From Polyangiaceae bacterium (lineage in GTDB: Bacteria > Myxococcota_A > Polyangia > Polyangiales > Polyangiaceae), in contig JAWKRG010000007.1 of NCBI GenBank assembly GCA_041389725.1, positions 1 to 64,000 of the forward strand: a DNA stretch of 64,000 nt, in the 5' to 3' direction. This document shows positions 8,258 through 17,127 of this stretch, in pieces. The notes beneath the pieces are model-generated. The model ran no database searches. It was not told where the DNA came from and saw nothing but the letters and a program-made list of their open reading frames with translations. Position 1 is the stretch's first letter, and each line of letters starts with the position of its first letter. A program made the translations under genes and the position numbers.

Positions 8258-8569
8258 TCAGTGCATCATCGACTGGCGGTTCTGCTCTTCTTGGCGGCGC
8301 ATCTGCATCACCACGCCCGCCGCACCGGCACCTGCTTCGGCGCCCGCGGCCAGCAGCATCTGCCGTCGTGCGCCGGTCTGCCCGGGAACGAAGCAGACGC
8401 AGCCACTGGTGTACTCGCCCATGTAGACCATGCCAGCGACTTCCATGCCCTGCTGTGAGCACTTGGCCTCACAGCCCTTGCGGCCATTCTCCACGTGCGG
8501 ACTGCCAGTGAAGTTCGTCGTGCAGCCCCCAAGCATCAACACACCCAACGCGAATCCAAGTAGTTTCAT
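8258..8569 (-). CDS. Small lipoprotein
   Basis: The 103-residue protein starts MKLLGFALGVLMLGGC, a classic signal with lipobox LGGC. It then has a short Cys-containing segment (CEAKCSQQGM, GCVCFVPG) and a hydrophobic Ala/Gly-rich stretch near residues 72-88, ending in a charged tail. GGAGG lies six bases upstream of the ATG. The start codon overlaps the stop of the upstream gene as ATGA, so the two are translationally coupled. Function is unknown. Confidence 0.8.
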   Translation of the reverse strand: MKLLGFALGVLMLGGCTTNFTGSPHVENGRKGCEAKCSQQGMEVAGMVYMGEYTSGCVCFVPGQTGARRQMLLAAGAEAGAGAAGVVMQMRRQEEQNRQSMMH

Positions 8570-9219
8570 TGATTGCCTCCCATTGGTACGGACCATGTCG
8601 TCGTGGCGCCCTTTTGAAGCGCGCCACGCTGAGCGTCGTAGAGCATCACTCCACCGACGACGGCGATTCCCACGCCGGCACCGGCCATGATGAGCCCCGG
8701 CGTTTGGCCGCTCTTGTCTTCGGCTGTGGCCAGAGCAAGTCCCCCGGCCAGCGCTGCAACTCCCACGATCGTGAGCACCGTCGGCAGCACGGGGATCCAC
8801 TGCGGCTCCTCGAACTTGCCCGGCGCGCGCACGTAGTAGGTGAGCCCTTCGCGTACGTCGAGCATGTCGGTGTCGCCGTGCTCGTAGGAACCGTCGGCGC
8901 TGTTCATGTAGAGCTTGTAGCGTCCGATGGGCAGATCCGTGACGCAGGGGGTGGAACACAGTTCCCCGGTACGATTCGGTGGAACGGGGTGTCCCGGCGG
9001 CACGAAGGTCGTATCGCTGCGCGCGGTGATCTTCAGCGAATCGTCGGTGCTTGCCAGCACGACGCGCCCGTAGTGATCAGGCAAAGGCGCGTTTGGGAGC
9101 GGCACGTTGGGCGGGACTCGAGGCGGGGGCGTGCGGGGCTCCAGCGCCTTGGGCTCTCCGCGACACCCCGCAGAAATCATCGCTGCCGTACCCACCACCA
9201 TCACCCACCACCGCATCAT
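8566..9219 (-). CDS. Lipoprotein with PEGA-like domain and C-terminal membrane segments
   Basis: About 217 residues starting MMRWWVMVVG; an upstream GTG at 9237 is possible but places the signal poorly. The lipobox is ISAGC. A Pro-rich linker (PPPRVPPNVPLPNAPLP) precedes a beta-rich region (LKITARSDTTFVPPG, CSTPCVTDLPIGRYKLYM) that resembles carbohydrate-mimic PEGA-type domains of myxobacterial envelope proteins. Two hydrophobic stretches follow (VLPTVLTIVGVAALAGGLAL and GLIMAGAGVGIAVVGGVML). The stop overlaps the next gene's start. Specific role unknown. Confidence 0.75.
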   Translation of the reverse strand: MMRWWVMVVGTAAMISAGCRGEPKALEPRTPPPRVPPNVPLPNAPLPDHYGRVVLASTDDSLKITARSDTTFVPPGHPVPPNRTGELCSTPCVTDLPIGRYKLYMNSADGSYEHGDTDMLDVREGLTYYVRAPGKFEEPQWIPVLPTVLTIVGVAALAGGLALATAEDKSGQTPGLIMAGAGVGIAVVGGVMLYDAQRGALQKGATTTWSVPMGGNQ

Positions 9220-9283
9220 GGGCGCGGACCCTATCACGAGGCTCGAAACAAACCCACATTCGTTCCGCGGCCACGCACGCAGT

Positions 9284-10792
9284 TCAACGCGCGCGCGTCA
9301 CGGTCCAACGCAAGAGCGTCGGGTCGCCATCGTAGGCGGCGGTGCACGCCGGCGCGTCTTTGGCTGCCGGGGTGACGCCGGCCCAGAGATGCGCGACGCG
9401 CGAGCGCTGCGGCAAGATGCCTGCGCGCGCAAGCGCGGCCCAAGAGATGATCGGACCGCGGCCGTCGAGGGCCGCCGAGACGTGAGGATGCCCTTCCGCC
9501 AAGATCGCCAGACCCTCGTCGAAGAGCGCCCAAGCGGGGCCGGTGCGATGCGGGTCCTTGGGATCGCAGTCCCAGGCGAGGTAGCTGAGCGGCTCGCCGT
9601 CGCACTGCTTCACGTCGTCGAGCACGACGACGCCCACGTCACCCGTCTCGCGCGCGCCTTCGACGGCGAAGTAGTCCCAGCCGCACTCGGGCACCAAGTC
9701 GCGTAACTTGTCGGGATCGGTGACGACTTCTTTGAGGCCGATCTCGCGGCCGCTCGCCAGGTCGATGGCAACGCCGCCACTCGTCGAGTTCATGGGATGC
9801 GCCGCGCTGTAGTAGTACTCCGTCGACAGCGTCTGCACGGTCAGCAGCTTCGCGCTGACGTTCATGGGCCAGGTCGAGGTGTCGTGGCTATGCGGGCGCC
9901 AGCACTTGCCCAAGGAGCGGGCATGGGACGCAAACTGCGATCGCTGCGCCAGTGTGGCATTGACGGCCGTTGCGTTCTTGATGCCAAACACACGCAGCCC
10001 ACGGTCGCCCACGGAACAGGCAGCCGTGCCTTCGCTCAGGGCTTCTTTGCGCGCCTTCGCGCCGGTGGGCGCGCACACCGCTTCGTCGAAGTCCGCGCCG
10101 GGGATCGGCGCGACGGTCACCGCGTCTGGGCGCTGCACCTTGGCGCAGCCAGGGTAGTTGGTCAGCACGGATTTCTGACGCGTCTCGATGTACATGCCGG
10201 GCCACCCCTTCGGTCGCGGCCAGAGCTCGAAGGGCTGAGCCTTTCCCTTCAGTGTGTAGCTTCCCGAGATCTTGCCCGTGGCGGTCTCACAGCGGCCGTC
10301 GAAGCTGCCGCCGCCGCGTTCGGCAAAGCTCACCCGCTCGTGGATCGTCCCGCTCAGGGAAAGCGATGGCCCAGCTCGATCGTAGTGAGCTTCTCCGACC
10401 AGCTTGGCCGCGTCCGACGCATCGCGGGTCAACACCACACCCAGCGTGGTCCTGCCGATGATGCCGCGATAGGAGCGATTGAAATCACAGGGCTCGACGC
10501 CGTACTGACCCGACAGCGGTGACGTCTCGCGCGACACTTGGGTCACACGCAAGCGGCGCCCTGGGTTGGCGGCTGTCGCTTTGGTTCCCGCTTGCGCTTC
10601 GGCGGCAGCGTCGGGCAGCCCCGCATCCGGCGAGGTCGTCGCTCGGTTGGAGTCCGACTTCGCAAGGCTTGGGTGCAGCTCGACGCTCACGGCAGCGTCG
10701 CCTTCACGCTCGGCGGCAGTAGGCTTTGGCGTGCCACCACCGCACGCGCACATGAGGAGCGCGAGGGCGCCCATCCAGGATCGCAAGGTCAT
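9284..10792 (-). CDS. Putative lipoprotein with RsiV/DUF3298-like C-terminal region
   Basis: The 502-residue protein starts MTLRSWMGALALLMCACGG (lipobox MCAC). The frame is open further upstream to 10927 but without a signal. A linker of about 80 residues is followed by a beta-rich domain (GIIGRTTLGVVLTRD, GEAHYDRAGPSLSLSG) that includes DGRCETATGKISGSYTL. The C-terminal half has YYYSAAHPMNSTSGGVAIDL and GREIGLKEVV, reminiscent of RsiV/PdaC (DUF3298) domains, which bind or process cell-wall ligands. It lies 26 bp after the DUF6493-like gene, so it may share that transcript. Confidence 0.75.
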   Translation of the reverse strand: MTLRSWMGALALLMCACGGGTPKPTAAEREGDAAVSVELHPSLAKSDSNRATTSPDAGLPDAAAEAQAGTKATAANPGRRLRVTQVSRETSPLSGQYGVEPCDFNRSYRGIIGRTTLGVVLTRDASDAAKLVGEAHYDRAGPSLSLSGTIHERVSFAERGGGSFDGRCETATGKISGSYTLKGKAQPFELWPRPKGWPGMYIETRQKSVLTNYPGCAKVQRPDAVTVAPIPGADFDEAVCAPTGAKARKEALSEGTAACSVGDRGLRVFGIKNATAVNATLAQRSQFASHARSLGKCWRPHSHDTSTWPMNVSAKLLTVQTLSTEYYYSAAHPMNSTSGGVAIDLASGREIGLKEVVTDPDKLRDLVPECGWDYFAVEGARETGDVGVVVLDDVKQCDGEPLSYLAWDCDPKDPHRTGPAWALFDEGLAILAEGHPHVSAALDGRGPIISWAALARAGILPQRSRVAHLWAGVTPAAKDAPACTAAYDGDPTLLRWTVTRAR

Positions 10793-10818
10793 GAGCCGCG
10801 AATCATACCGCACGCCCC

Positions 10819-13530
10819 TCAGCCCGGTGCGAACTCTGCCACCTTGCTCTTGTGTCGGCTGGCGCTGAGGTAGCTCCAGGCCTCGGCATCGGCGATGCGC
10901 GCGCCGGTCTCGGCCAAGAGCTCGCACAGCAGCGCGACCAGGGCACCCTCGTCGCGAGGTACCGCCTTCGGATCGCCACGCAACGTGCGCTCGATGGCGG
11001 TGACGATGTGACGGGTGTGCAAGGGTGACGCGCGTGCGACCACGCCCAAGGTGTTCGACAAGCGCTTGAGCTTGACCAGCCCGCTGTCCCGCAGAGACGA
11101 GAGCGCTTCACCGAGCTCGGCGCCATTCGTGCGCGCCTGCTCGATCGCCGCGATCGCAGCATCCGTCGACACCCCGCTTTCGCCGGGCTCCTTCGCGCTG
11201 AGGCCGACGCAAAGCATCACGCGCGCGAGCGGCCCCAGCGCTAGCGTCGTGTCGCGCAAGAGCTCGTAGTACGAGACGTTCTCCCACTCCGCACTCGACC
11301 AATCGAGGTTGCCGGCAAGGCTCGGGAGCGCGTCGAAGCAGTACGCTTCGATGCCGCTGGGCCACACCGTGAGCGACCACTTCACTAGCGAGCGCGCGAA
11401 GCCCGCCGCCTTCCCGTACTCTTTCGAATGCTGCAGCAGCTCTGCGGGGCGGTCCGCGCGGCGCGCGCCTTCGGTCGCCGGCTCGGCGCTGACGCCCAGA
11501 CTGTAGAAGGTGTACTTGCCGCTCTTGCGCGAGCTGATCTCGTAGGCGTAGCGTCGCGGCGCCGGCGCGGCAGCGAGCATCCACGGCGAATCGTCCAAGG
11601 CGGGCGCGCCGCCTAGGGCCACGCGCAGGGCGTCGGCGGCCTTGCCCTTCAACGCTTTTGCCAGGGACAGCGCGTCCTTGCGCCCCTCGGGTGCGAGGCG
11701 AAGCAGCGCGATCACGAAATCGAAGGTGCTCGGCTCGGGTTGCTGGCGTAAGCGCTCGACCAGCACCTTCGGTTCGACGAAGCCGCCCTCATGCGTCGGA
11801 GTCGAGAGCAGCTCGCGCCCCGGCGCTTCGTCCAAGGCGCGGGCGATGCGCTCGCAGCGTTCCAGCCACACCGCTCCGAAGTCCAGCTCTTCGGTTTGGC
11901 GCGCGGCATCCAGATCGGCGTGGTGCACGAAAGCCTTCAGGGCTTGGCCCGGTGGTGCGGTCCAGGCCAGAGCCAAACACGCCAGCCCGTGAATCAACGG
12001 GCTGTCCCAGTAGCGCTCGGCTTGCTTCTTCGCTCGCTTCACCAGCGGCGAGACGCGCTCGTCGAAGTCTTGCGGACGCTCGGCACCGAAGCGCGCGATG
12101 GCGTCGAGCACGCGCTCTACCTCCATGACGTTGGAGTCGTCCTCCAACACGTGTGCATGTGCAAAGATGAGCTCGTCCAGCGACTCGATGCGCTGCACTC
12201 GCCTCGAGGGATCCAAGGGCGAAGGCGGCGCGGCGATGCCAGCTTCGCCTTCATCGCGCACTGTTGCCGCCACGGCGTTCGCCAAACCCGCGGTCGCCGC
12301 GGCGCTCGCTGCCGTCGCATTCGCTGCACCTCTGCCCCCGGGCGTGGCGATCCAGGGCGCCACGCGCTGTCTGAGCGTGGCCGCCACACTGGGCGCGGCG
12401 TCTTGCATCAGCGCTCGCAGCTCGGGGTCGACGGCATCGCCAGCGCGATCCAACAGATCCAGGGCCGCCTTTTGCACGTCCGGGCTTTCGTGCGCCAAAG
12501 CGTGAATGGCGGCGCGCGCGACGTCGGGCTTCGATGTCGGATCGCGCTTCGCGAGCGAGCGCATCAGGGACAGCGCGCGCTTGGCCGTGCTCTTCGAACG
12601 CGAAAGCGTTGCGGGTCCGAGGGCAGGCAGCAAGGTCGCCGCGCTGACGGGCTCAGTCTTTTCCAGTCGGTCGAGCTCTGCCAAGGCCAATGCGACCGTG
12701 GCCGGCACGTTGCTGCCGAGCAATGCGCAGAGTGCGTCGCCGCGCGCGGCGCGCTCCGCGTCCGACAGCTGCAGCGCCGTGAGAAAGCGCGAAAACCAGC
12801 CCGCGCGAAAGGGCGCGTAGTCACGAGCCAGGGAGGAGAGCGTCGCGTCGATCAGTCGATCGCGATCGAGATGGCCGCCGTGCATCAGTTCGAGCAGCGC
12901 TTGGCTCCAGCTCTGGGATGCGTGGCGGTACTTGTCGTGCGCCGCCAGGCTGTGCTCCCCGCCGCCTTCCACCTCGAAGAGCTGCCAAATTTCGCTTTCC
13001 AGTAGCGCCGGCGTCTGCAACAAACGCTGCGACAGGGTCGTGTCATCACCGACGGGTTGTGAATGGACGGATCGCGTCACGAGCCCCAGCGCGTAGTTCT
13101 CGTGGCTGGGCCGGTGGCTCAATCCGCGATTCACCAGCTCGAAGGCGACGGGAAAGTTGTAGGGAGTTCCGGCGGCGATGATCTCGGCGGCCTCATCCAG
13201 ATAGTCCGGGCGCACGCGCGCGAGAATGTCCGGAGCGCCTCGGTAGATCCCGTTCTTGGCAAGGGCTTTCAACTCTGCTGCGGTAGCGACCGCGACTTCG
13301 GCGACGCTGGCGCATTCGCGCTGCTCGTCGCTGTGTTCACTGACCCAGCTCCACGTTCCGCTCTTCACTTCCTTGAAGTCGCCCTTACGGAACTTCTTCG
13401 CGGTCGCTTTCACCAGCGCGGCCAGTTCGCGGCGAGCGTCGGGCTCGAGGGACGCGAAGTAGTCCAGGCACCGCGACGCGTCGCCGGCCTGCAAGATGGC
13501 GAGGGCTTCAGCTTTGTCGACGGTGCTCAT
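10819..13530 (-). CDS. DUF6493-like large helical repeat protein
   Basis: The 903-residue protein starts MSTVDKAEALAILQAGDASR with GGAGGG six bases upstream. It is Ala/Leu/Arg-rich and almost wholly alpha-helical, with HEAT-like segments such as DVARAAIHALAHESPDVQKAALDLLDRAGD in the middle. The composition and the neighbouring SWIM gene match the DUF6493 family as I remember it. No catalytic motif is visible; a scaffold role is inferred. Its start lies inside the end of the SWIM gene (23-bp overlap), implying coupled translation and a shared function. Confidence 0.8.
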   Translation of the reverse strand: MSTVDKAEALAILQAGDASRCLDYFASLEPDARRELAALVKATAKKFRKGDFKEVKSGTWSWVSEHSDEQRECASVAEVAVATAAELKALAKNGIYRGAPDILARVRPDYLDEAAEIIAAGTPYNFPVAFELVNRGLSHRPSHENYALGLVTRSVHSQPVGDDTTLSQRLLQTPALLESEIWQLFEVEGGGEHSLAAHDKYRHASQSWSQALLELMHGGHLDRDRLIDATLSSLARDYAPFRAGWFSRFLTALQLSDAERAARGDALCALLGSNVPATVALALAELDRLEKTEPVSAATLLPALGPATLSRSKSTAKRALSLMRSLAKRDPTSKPDVARAAIHALAHESPDVQKAALDLLDRAGDAVDPELRALMQDAAPSVAATLRQRVAPWIATPGGRGAANATAASAAATAGLANAVAATVRDEGEAGIAAPPSPLDPSRRVQRIESLDELIFAHAHVLEDDSNVMEVERVLDAIARFGAERPQDFDERVSPLVKRAKKQAERYWDSPLIHGLACLALAWTAPPGQALKAFVHHADLDAARQTEELDFGAVWLERCERIARALDEAPGRELLSTPTHEGGFVEPKVLVERLRQQPEPSTFDFVIALLRLAPEGRKDALSLAKALKGKAADALRVALGGAPALDDSPWMLAAAPAPRRYAYEISSRKSGKYTFYSLGVSAEPATEGARRADRPAELLQHSKEYGKAAGFARSLVKWSLTVWPSGIEAYCFDALPSLAGNLDWSSAEWENVSYYELLRDTTLALGPLARVMLCVGLSAKEPGESGVSTDAAIAAIEQARTNGAELGEALSSLRDSGLVKLKRLSNTLGVVARASPLHTRHIVTAIERTLRGDPKAVPRDEGALVALLCELLAETGARIADAEAWSYLSASRHKSKVAEFAPG

Positions 13531-14878
13531 GCAATCCCTCCACGTAGGTCTCGGCGGCGAGCACGTGCTTGCAGGGGCCTCGTGCGCCTTGATGCTTCGC
13601 AAACCACGGACAGGTGCAGCGCGCGCCGTCCTGCCGCAACTCCACCCGATGCACGACGCCGCCGCTGGGCACCAAGACGAGCCCGGGATCTGCGGGTGCC
13701 TGCTTCAGCTCCTCGCGCTCCAACAATTGCTGGGCGGCGCGCAAACGTGGTGCCAAGGCCTCCAGCTTGGAGAGGTCGAAGGGTAGCTCGCGGTGAAAGT
13801 AGCGCGCGGCGTGTTGATCGAAACCAACGAGGCCTCGGGCGCCCAGTAGCTGCAGCGCGGCGTGCACTTCGTCTTCGGTGCGACCGATCCGCGCAGCCAA
13901 GGCGCCGGGCTCGAGTGCCACTTGCCATGCCAAGCACGCGCGCAGAGCTGGAACGAGCGCGCTGAGGGTCTTGCGCTGACGCAATGCGCCGAGAGCTTGC
14001 CCTTCACCGGAAAAGCCGCGCCACACGTCACCGGAGATCGTCAGGCTGAAGCGAGCGATGTCGAAGTCCAGTTGCCAGGTGCTGGCCTGGCCGTCCGCGT
14101 CCGCGTAGACGTTCAGGCGCTTGCAGCGCGCCAACAAGGGCTCGAGCACGCGCAGGCGCTCCACGCCCCCCACCCGCAGCGCGCCGGGCCGGCGCGTGTG
14201 TGCCAGGCGCACGCCGCGCCCTTGATGCTGGAGCCACTGCTCCTGCCGACTCGCCGTGCGCGGCAGCGCGCGCACGAAGCGCAGTGCCTCCACGCCGCCG
14301 ATTTCTGCGAAGGGCTGCATTCGCGCCGCATAGGCCTGCACTTCGACGAAGCCCTTCAGCCAACGCAAAGGCAGCGCCACTTTGCGCTCCACGACGGTCT
14401 CTTCGCCCCGCGTCAGGCGCACTTCTTCCCTCCCCACGGACAGCTCCATGCCGTCCCGATCCCGGAGCGACGCCAGGGTTCCGCGCATCTTGGCGTTGAA
14501 GTCCACGTTGGTCGTCCCCGAGCTCACGACCTGGCCGTCGTGCGCATCCGGCGTGAAGTCGACGCGGGCGTAGGCGCTGGCACACGAGGAGAAGCCTTCG
14601 AAGCGCAGCATTCCCTCTCCGGAAGTCACCACGGGATCTGCCAGCGCCAGGATCCGCGCCAGCATCGCGGGCGGAACGTAGAAGCGAGAGCCGACGACGC
14701 GAGAAAGGGTCGAAAGCAGCGTGGCGCTGAGCTCCGGCGCGCGCATCTTGCCCTGAAAGAAGAAGGGGTTGTCAGCGGTTCCGCCGGAGGTCGCCAACTG
14801 CAGCGCGGGCGTGCCTGCTTTCGCTTCCACGCTCGACTCGAACAGATAGCGATATCCGTGGTCGACCGCCGCGCTCAT
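13508..14878 (-). CDS. SWIM zinc-finger protein
   Basis: The 456-residue protein starts MSAAVDHGYRYLFESS. The C-terminus carries the SWIM signature CxCx(n)CxH as CTCPWFAKHQGARGPCKH near residues 420-437, where Cys and His bind zinc. Upstream is a long mixed alpha/beta region of unknown fold, including GVRLAHTRRPGALRVGG, and a winged-helix-like stretch near LAARIGRTEDEVHAALQLLGARGLVGFD. SWIM domains bind DNA or protein. The frame extends upstream to 15274 but 14878 is the first plausible ATG. It overlaps the DUF6493-like gene by 23 bp, the same order seen in other bacteria. Confidence 0.88.
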   Translation of the reverse strand: MSAAVDHGYRYLFESSVEAKAGTPALQLATSGGTADNPFFFQGKMRAPELSATLLSTLSRVVGSRFYVPPAMLARILALADPVVTSGEGMLRFEGFSSCASAYARVDFTPDAHDGQVVSSGTTNVDFNAKMRGTLASLRDRDGMELSVGREEVRLTRGEETVVERKVALPLRWLKGFVEVQAYAARMQPFAEIGGVEALRFVRALPRTASRQEQWLQHQGRGVRLAHTRRPGALRVGGVERLRVLEPLLARCKRLNVYADADGQASTWQLDFDIARFSLTISGDVWRGFSGEGQALGALRQRKTLSALVPALRACLAWQVALEPGALAARIGRTEDEVHAALQLLGARGLVGFDQHAARYFHRELPFDLSKLEALAPRLRAAQQLLEREELKQAPADPGLVLVPSGGVVHRVELRQDGARCTCPWFAKHQGARGPCKHVLAAETYVEGLHEHRRQS

Positions 14879-14912
14879 GGGCCGCGGATTGTAGCGTCTT
14901 TCGTCCCGGGTC

Positions 14913-15020
14913 GATTGTGGAAACACCGCGCCAAGGGGTCCGGGGCGTGCAACATGCGATTGAAACACCGCGCCCAGGGGTCGACGCCGTGCAAGAGTGC
15001 GATTGGAACGCGCGCCTGGC
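14913..15020. repeat. Imperfect 43-45-bp tandem repeat upstream of truC
   Basis: Units starting GATTG occur at 14913, 14958 and 15001. The first two share AAACACCGCGCC-A/C-AGGGGTC and a GCGTGCAA or CCGTGCAA block. The third is partial (GATTGGAACGCGCGCC). They fill the gap between the divergent SWIM and truC genes, so they overlap both upstream regions. Confidence 0.7.
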
Positions 15021-15036
15021 GCATTCCGCGCGCGCC

Positions 15037-15744
15037 ATGAACCCTGGGCCCGACATCTTGTATCGCGACGAGCATCTGGCCGCGGTGAACAAGCCCTCGG
15101 GGCTATCCGTGCATCGCGGCTGGGACGCGGATCGCGACGTGCTGATGGCGCGAGTGCGCGACGCCCTGGGCATACGCGTTCATCCCGTGCATCGCATCGA
15201 TCGCAGCGCCAGCGGCGTCGTGCTCCTCGCGCTCCACGCGGAGGCGGCGCGCCAGCTCGGCGAGCAACTGGCAAGGCACGCCATGGTGAAGACCTACGTG
15301 GCGCTCGTGCGCGGAGTGCCCGCCGAAAGCGGCGTGGTGGATCATCCCCTGCCGCGCCGCGAGGGCGGCCCCCGCGTCGAAAGCGTGACCGAGTTTCGGC
15401 GCCTCGACGCCTTCGGGCGCTACGGCTTGGTGCTGGCGCGCCCGCGCACGGGCCGGCCGCACCAGATCCGTCGCCACCTCAAGCACATTGCCTGCCCGCT
15501 GATCGGCGACGTGCGCTACGGCAAGGGCGAGCACAACCGCTTGTTCCGCAGCGACTACGGCTTGTCGCGCCTCGCGCTGCACGCGTGCGAGCTGCGCCTG
15601 CTTCACCCCGTCACCGGCGAGGCACTGCGGCTGCGCGCGCCGCTCCCGGAAGACTTGAGCGCGCCCTTCAATGCTCTCGCGGCCAGCGTCGGAGCGCAAT
15701 TCTCCGCCGAGGCGCTGTGGAAAGCGATCGACGCGTGGACGTGA
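15037..15744 (+). CDS. truC: tRNA pseudouridine(65) synthase TruC-like
   Basis: The 235-residue RluA-family enzyme isomerises uridine to pseudouridine in RNA. Family blocks are all present: LYRDEHLAAVNKPSGLSVHR at the N-terminus, the catalytic Asp in HRIDRSASGVVLLAL, RTGRPHQIRRHLKHI and IGDVRYGKGEHNRLFRSDYG followed by RLALHACELRLLHP. The N-terminal Lys-Pro-Ser-Gly-x-x-Val-His-Arg block and the short length resemble E. coli TruC more than RluA, C or D. ATG 15037 is chosen because the longer frame is made of the upstream repeats. Specificity for tRNA U65 is inferred from similarity. Confidence 0.88.
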   Translation: MNPGPDILYRDEHLAAVNKPSGLSVHRGWDADRDVLMARVRDALGIRVHPVHRIDRSASGVVLLALHAEAARQLGEQLARHAMVKTYVALVRGVPAESGVVDHPLPRREGGPRVESVTEFRRLDAFGRYGLVLARPRTGRPHQIRRHLKHIACPLIGDVRYGKGEHNRLFRSDYGLSRLALHACELRLLHPVTGEALRLRAPLPEDLSAPFNALAASVGAQFSAEALWKAIDAWT

Positions 15745-15792
15745 GCGGCGACTTGCTGCCGGACGTCGCGCTGGTCGAATCTCAGAGCCCCA

Positions 15793-17070
15793 CTAGCGCA
15801 CGCTGAGGCCCACCACCCACGAACGGGCGTCATTGTCGGCGCCGGATGAGAGCAGTGGACCGACGCGGGCTCCGCTCACGAGCACCGAGGCTACGCGCGC
15901 GTCGGCCCCCACTAACCGTGGCTCGACACGCTCGTCGTCACGCGGGGGCGCGACGGCATAGCGCCGCTGTGTGCGCGTCGCCCCGGTCGGATCGAGTTCG
16001 AGTATCTCCAAAGTGTCCGCCGTCGCGGCACGACCTGCGAGAGCGCGCGAGAGCCAGCCCGGCGACACGTCGCCGTGCACCTGCACCAGCACGCGCAGAT
16101 CGCCGTTCGTCAGAAAAGTCGCGGAGACCGCTCGCTCGAGGCGCGCGTCCCCGTAGCGTCGAGCGAAGCGCACTTGCCCCGCGGCGTCCGTGACCAGCAC
16201 GAAGGCGTCCGCGCCACCTGCCGTCGAGAGCGTCTCGCCTCCCACGTCCAGGCGACCCGAGAAGTCCCCCACGGCCGCACTGCCGCCATCCTGCGCCCAG
16301 GCCACGGCATTCACGTAGCCCGGTCCGGTGTGGAACTGCGGGCGCATCAGCTCACGCGCGCGGCCGGACTCGACGGCCACCAGCGCGCTGTCGCGCTGCG
16401 CGAACAAGAGCCAAGCGCGGAGTACGCCACCCGCGGCATAGGCCGCCTGCACGCGGCAGTCCTTGCAGACGTCGGCTTCCGCGCCCACGGTCACGGTGCT
16501 GCCACTCAAGTCGAGCGTGCGCAAGCAGCGATCCCCGGCGTTGACCCACTGCGCCAGGTCCGTCACTTCGCTCGGCGCGCCGCAGGGCACGAAGGCGACG
16601 ATCTTGCCTGAAGCGTCGCGCGCCAGCGTGTCCACGGGCGGCGACGCGGACGCGCGTGTTCCGAAGGACCCACTGACTCCCACGTGCCCGCGGTGTCGCC
16701 CGTCGCTGCCCAGGGTCGTGGCCGCGATCGCGATGCGCTCGGCGTCGAGCGGCAGCATGGTCGTCACGATTGTTTGCGCACTGCCCGGAATGTCCACACC
16801 CAGGCGCCTCTGGTCATTATCGGCGCTCACCCGAACCAGGGTCGCGGTTGTTTCATTGACGGCGAACCACGATCCGTCGCGCGCGCTCTCGTCCGACGGG
16901 GGCAGGGCTGGGCTCACCACTGGGCGCCCCTCTCCCACGCTGATCGCAAAGCCGGCGCGGTTCGCCCACTGCACGTAGGAGCGCCGCGCGAAGATCGCGA
17001 TCCCCATCACCACCACGATGCCGACCGCAGCCATCGCTCCGCGTCCGGATCGCTTCGGCGCCACGCCCAT
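15793..17070 (-). CDS. Membrane-anchored hypothetical protein, probable beta-propeller
   Basis: The 425-residue protein starts MGVAPKRSGRGAMAAVGIVVVMGIAIF, a single N-terminal membrane anchor with a basic cytoplasmic end. The rest is extracytoplasmic and built of repeated beta strands with phrases like SADNDQRRLGVDIPG, DASGKIVAFVPCG, DAAGQVRFARRYGDARLERAV and DPTGATRTQRRYAV, as in SBBP or quinoprotein-like propellers. Four Cys residues (FVPCG, DRCLRT, ADVCKDCR) could form disulfides. No catalytic site is seen. It is convergent with truC and divergent from the thioredoxin-fold gene. Confidence 0.75.
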   Translation of the reverse strand: MGVAPKRSGRGAMAAVGIVVVMGIAIFARRSYVQWANRAGFAISVGEGRPVVSPALPPSDESARDGSWFAVNETTATLVRVSADNDQRRLGVDIPGSAQTIVTTMLPLDAERIAIAATTLGSDGRHRGHVGVSGSFGTRASASPPVDTLARDASGKIVAFVPCGAPSEVTDLAQWVNAGDRCLRTLDLSGSTVTVGAEADVCKDCRVQAAYAAGGVLRAWLLFAQRDSALVAVESGRARELMRPQFHTGPGYVNAVAWAQDGGSAAVGDFSGRLDVGGETLSTAGGADAFVLVTDAAGQVRFARRYGDARLERAVSATFLTNGDLRVLVQVHGDVSPGWLSRALAGRAATADTLEILELDPTGATRTQRRYAVAPPRDDERVEPRLVGADARVASVLVSGARVGPLLSSGADNDARSWVVGLSVR

Positions 17071-17127
17071 CGCGCTACGCTATCACGGCCGGGACGCTGC
17101 GGACCACGCGCGCTACACTCGCGGAGC

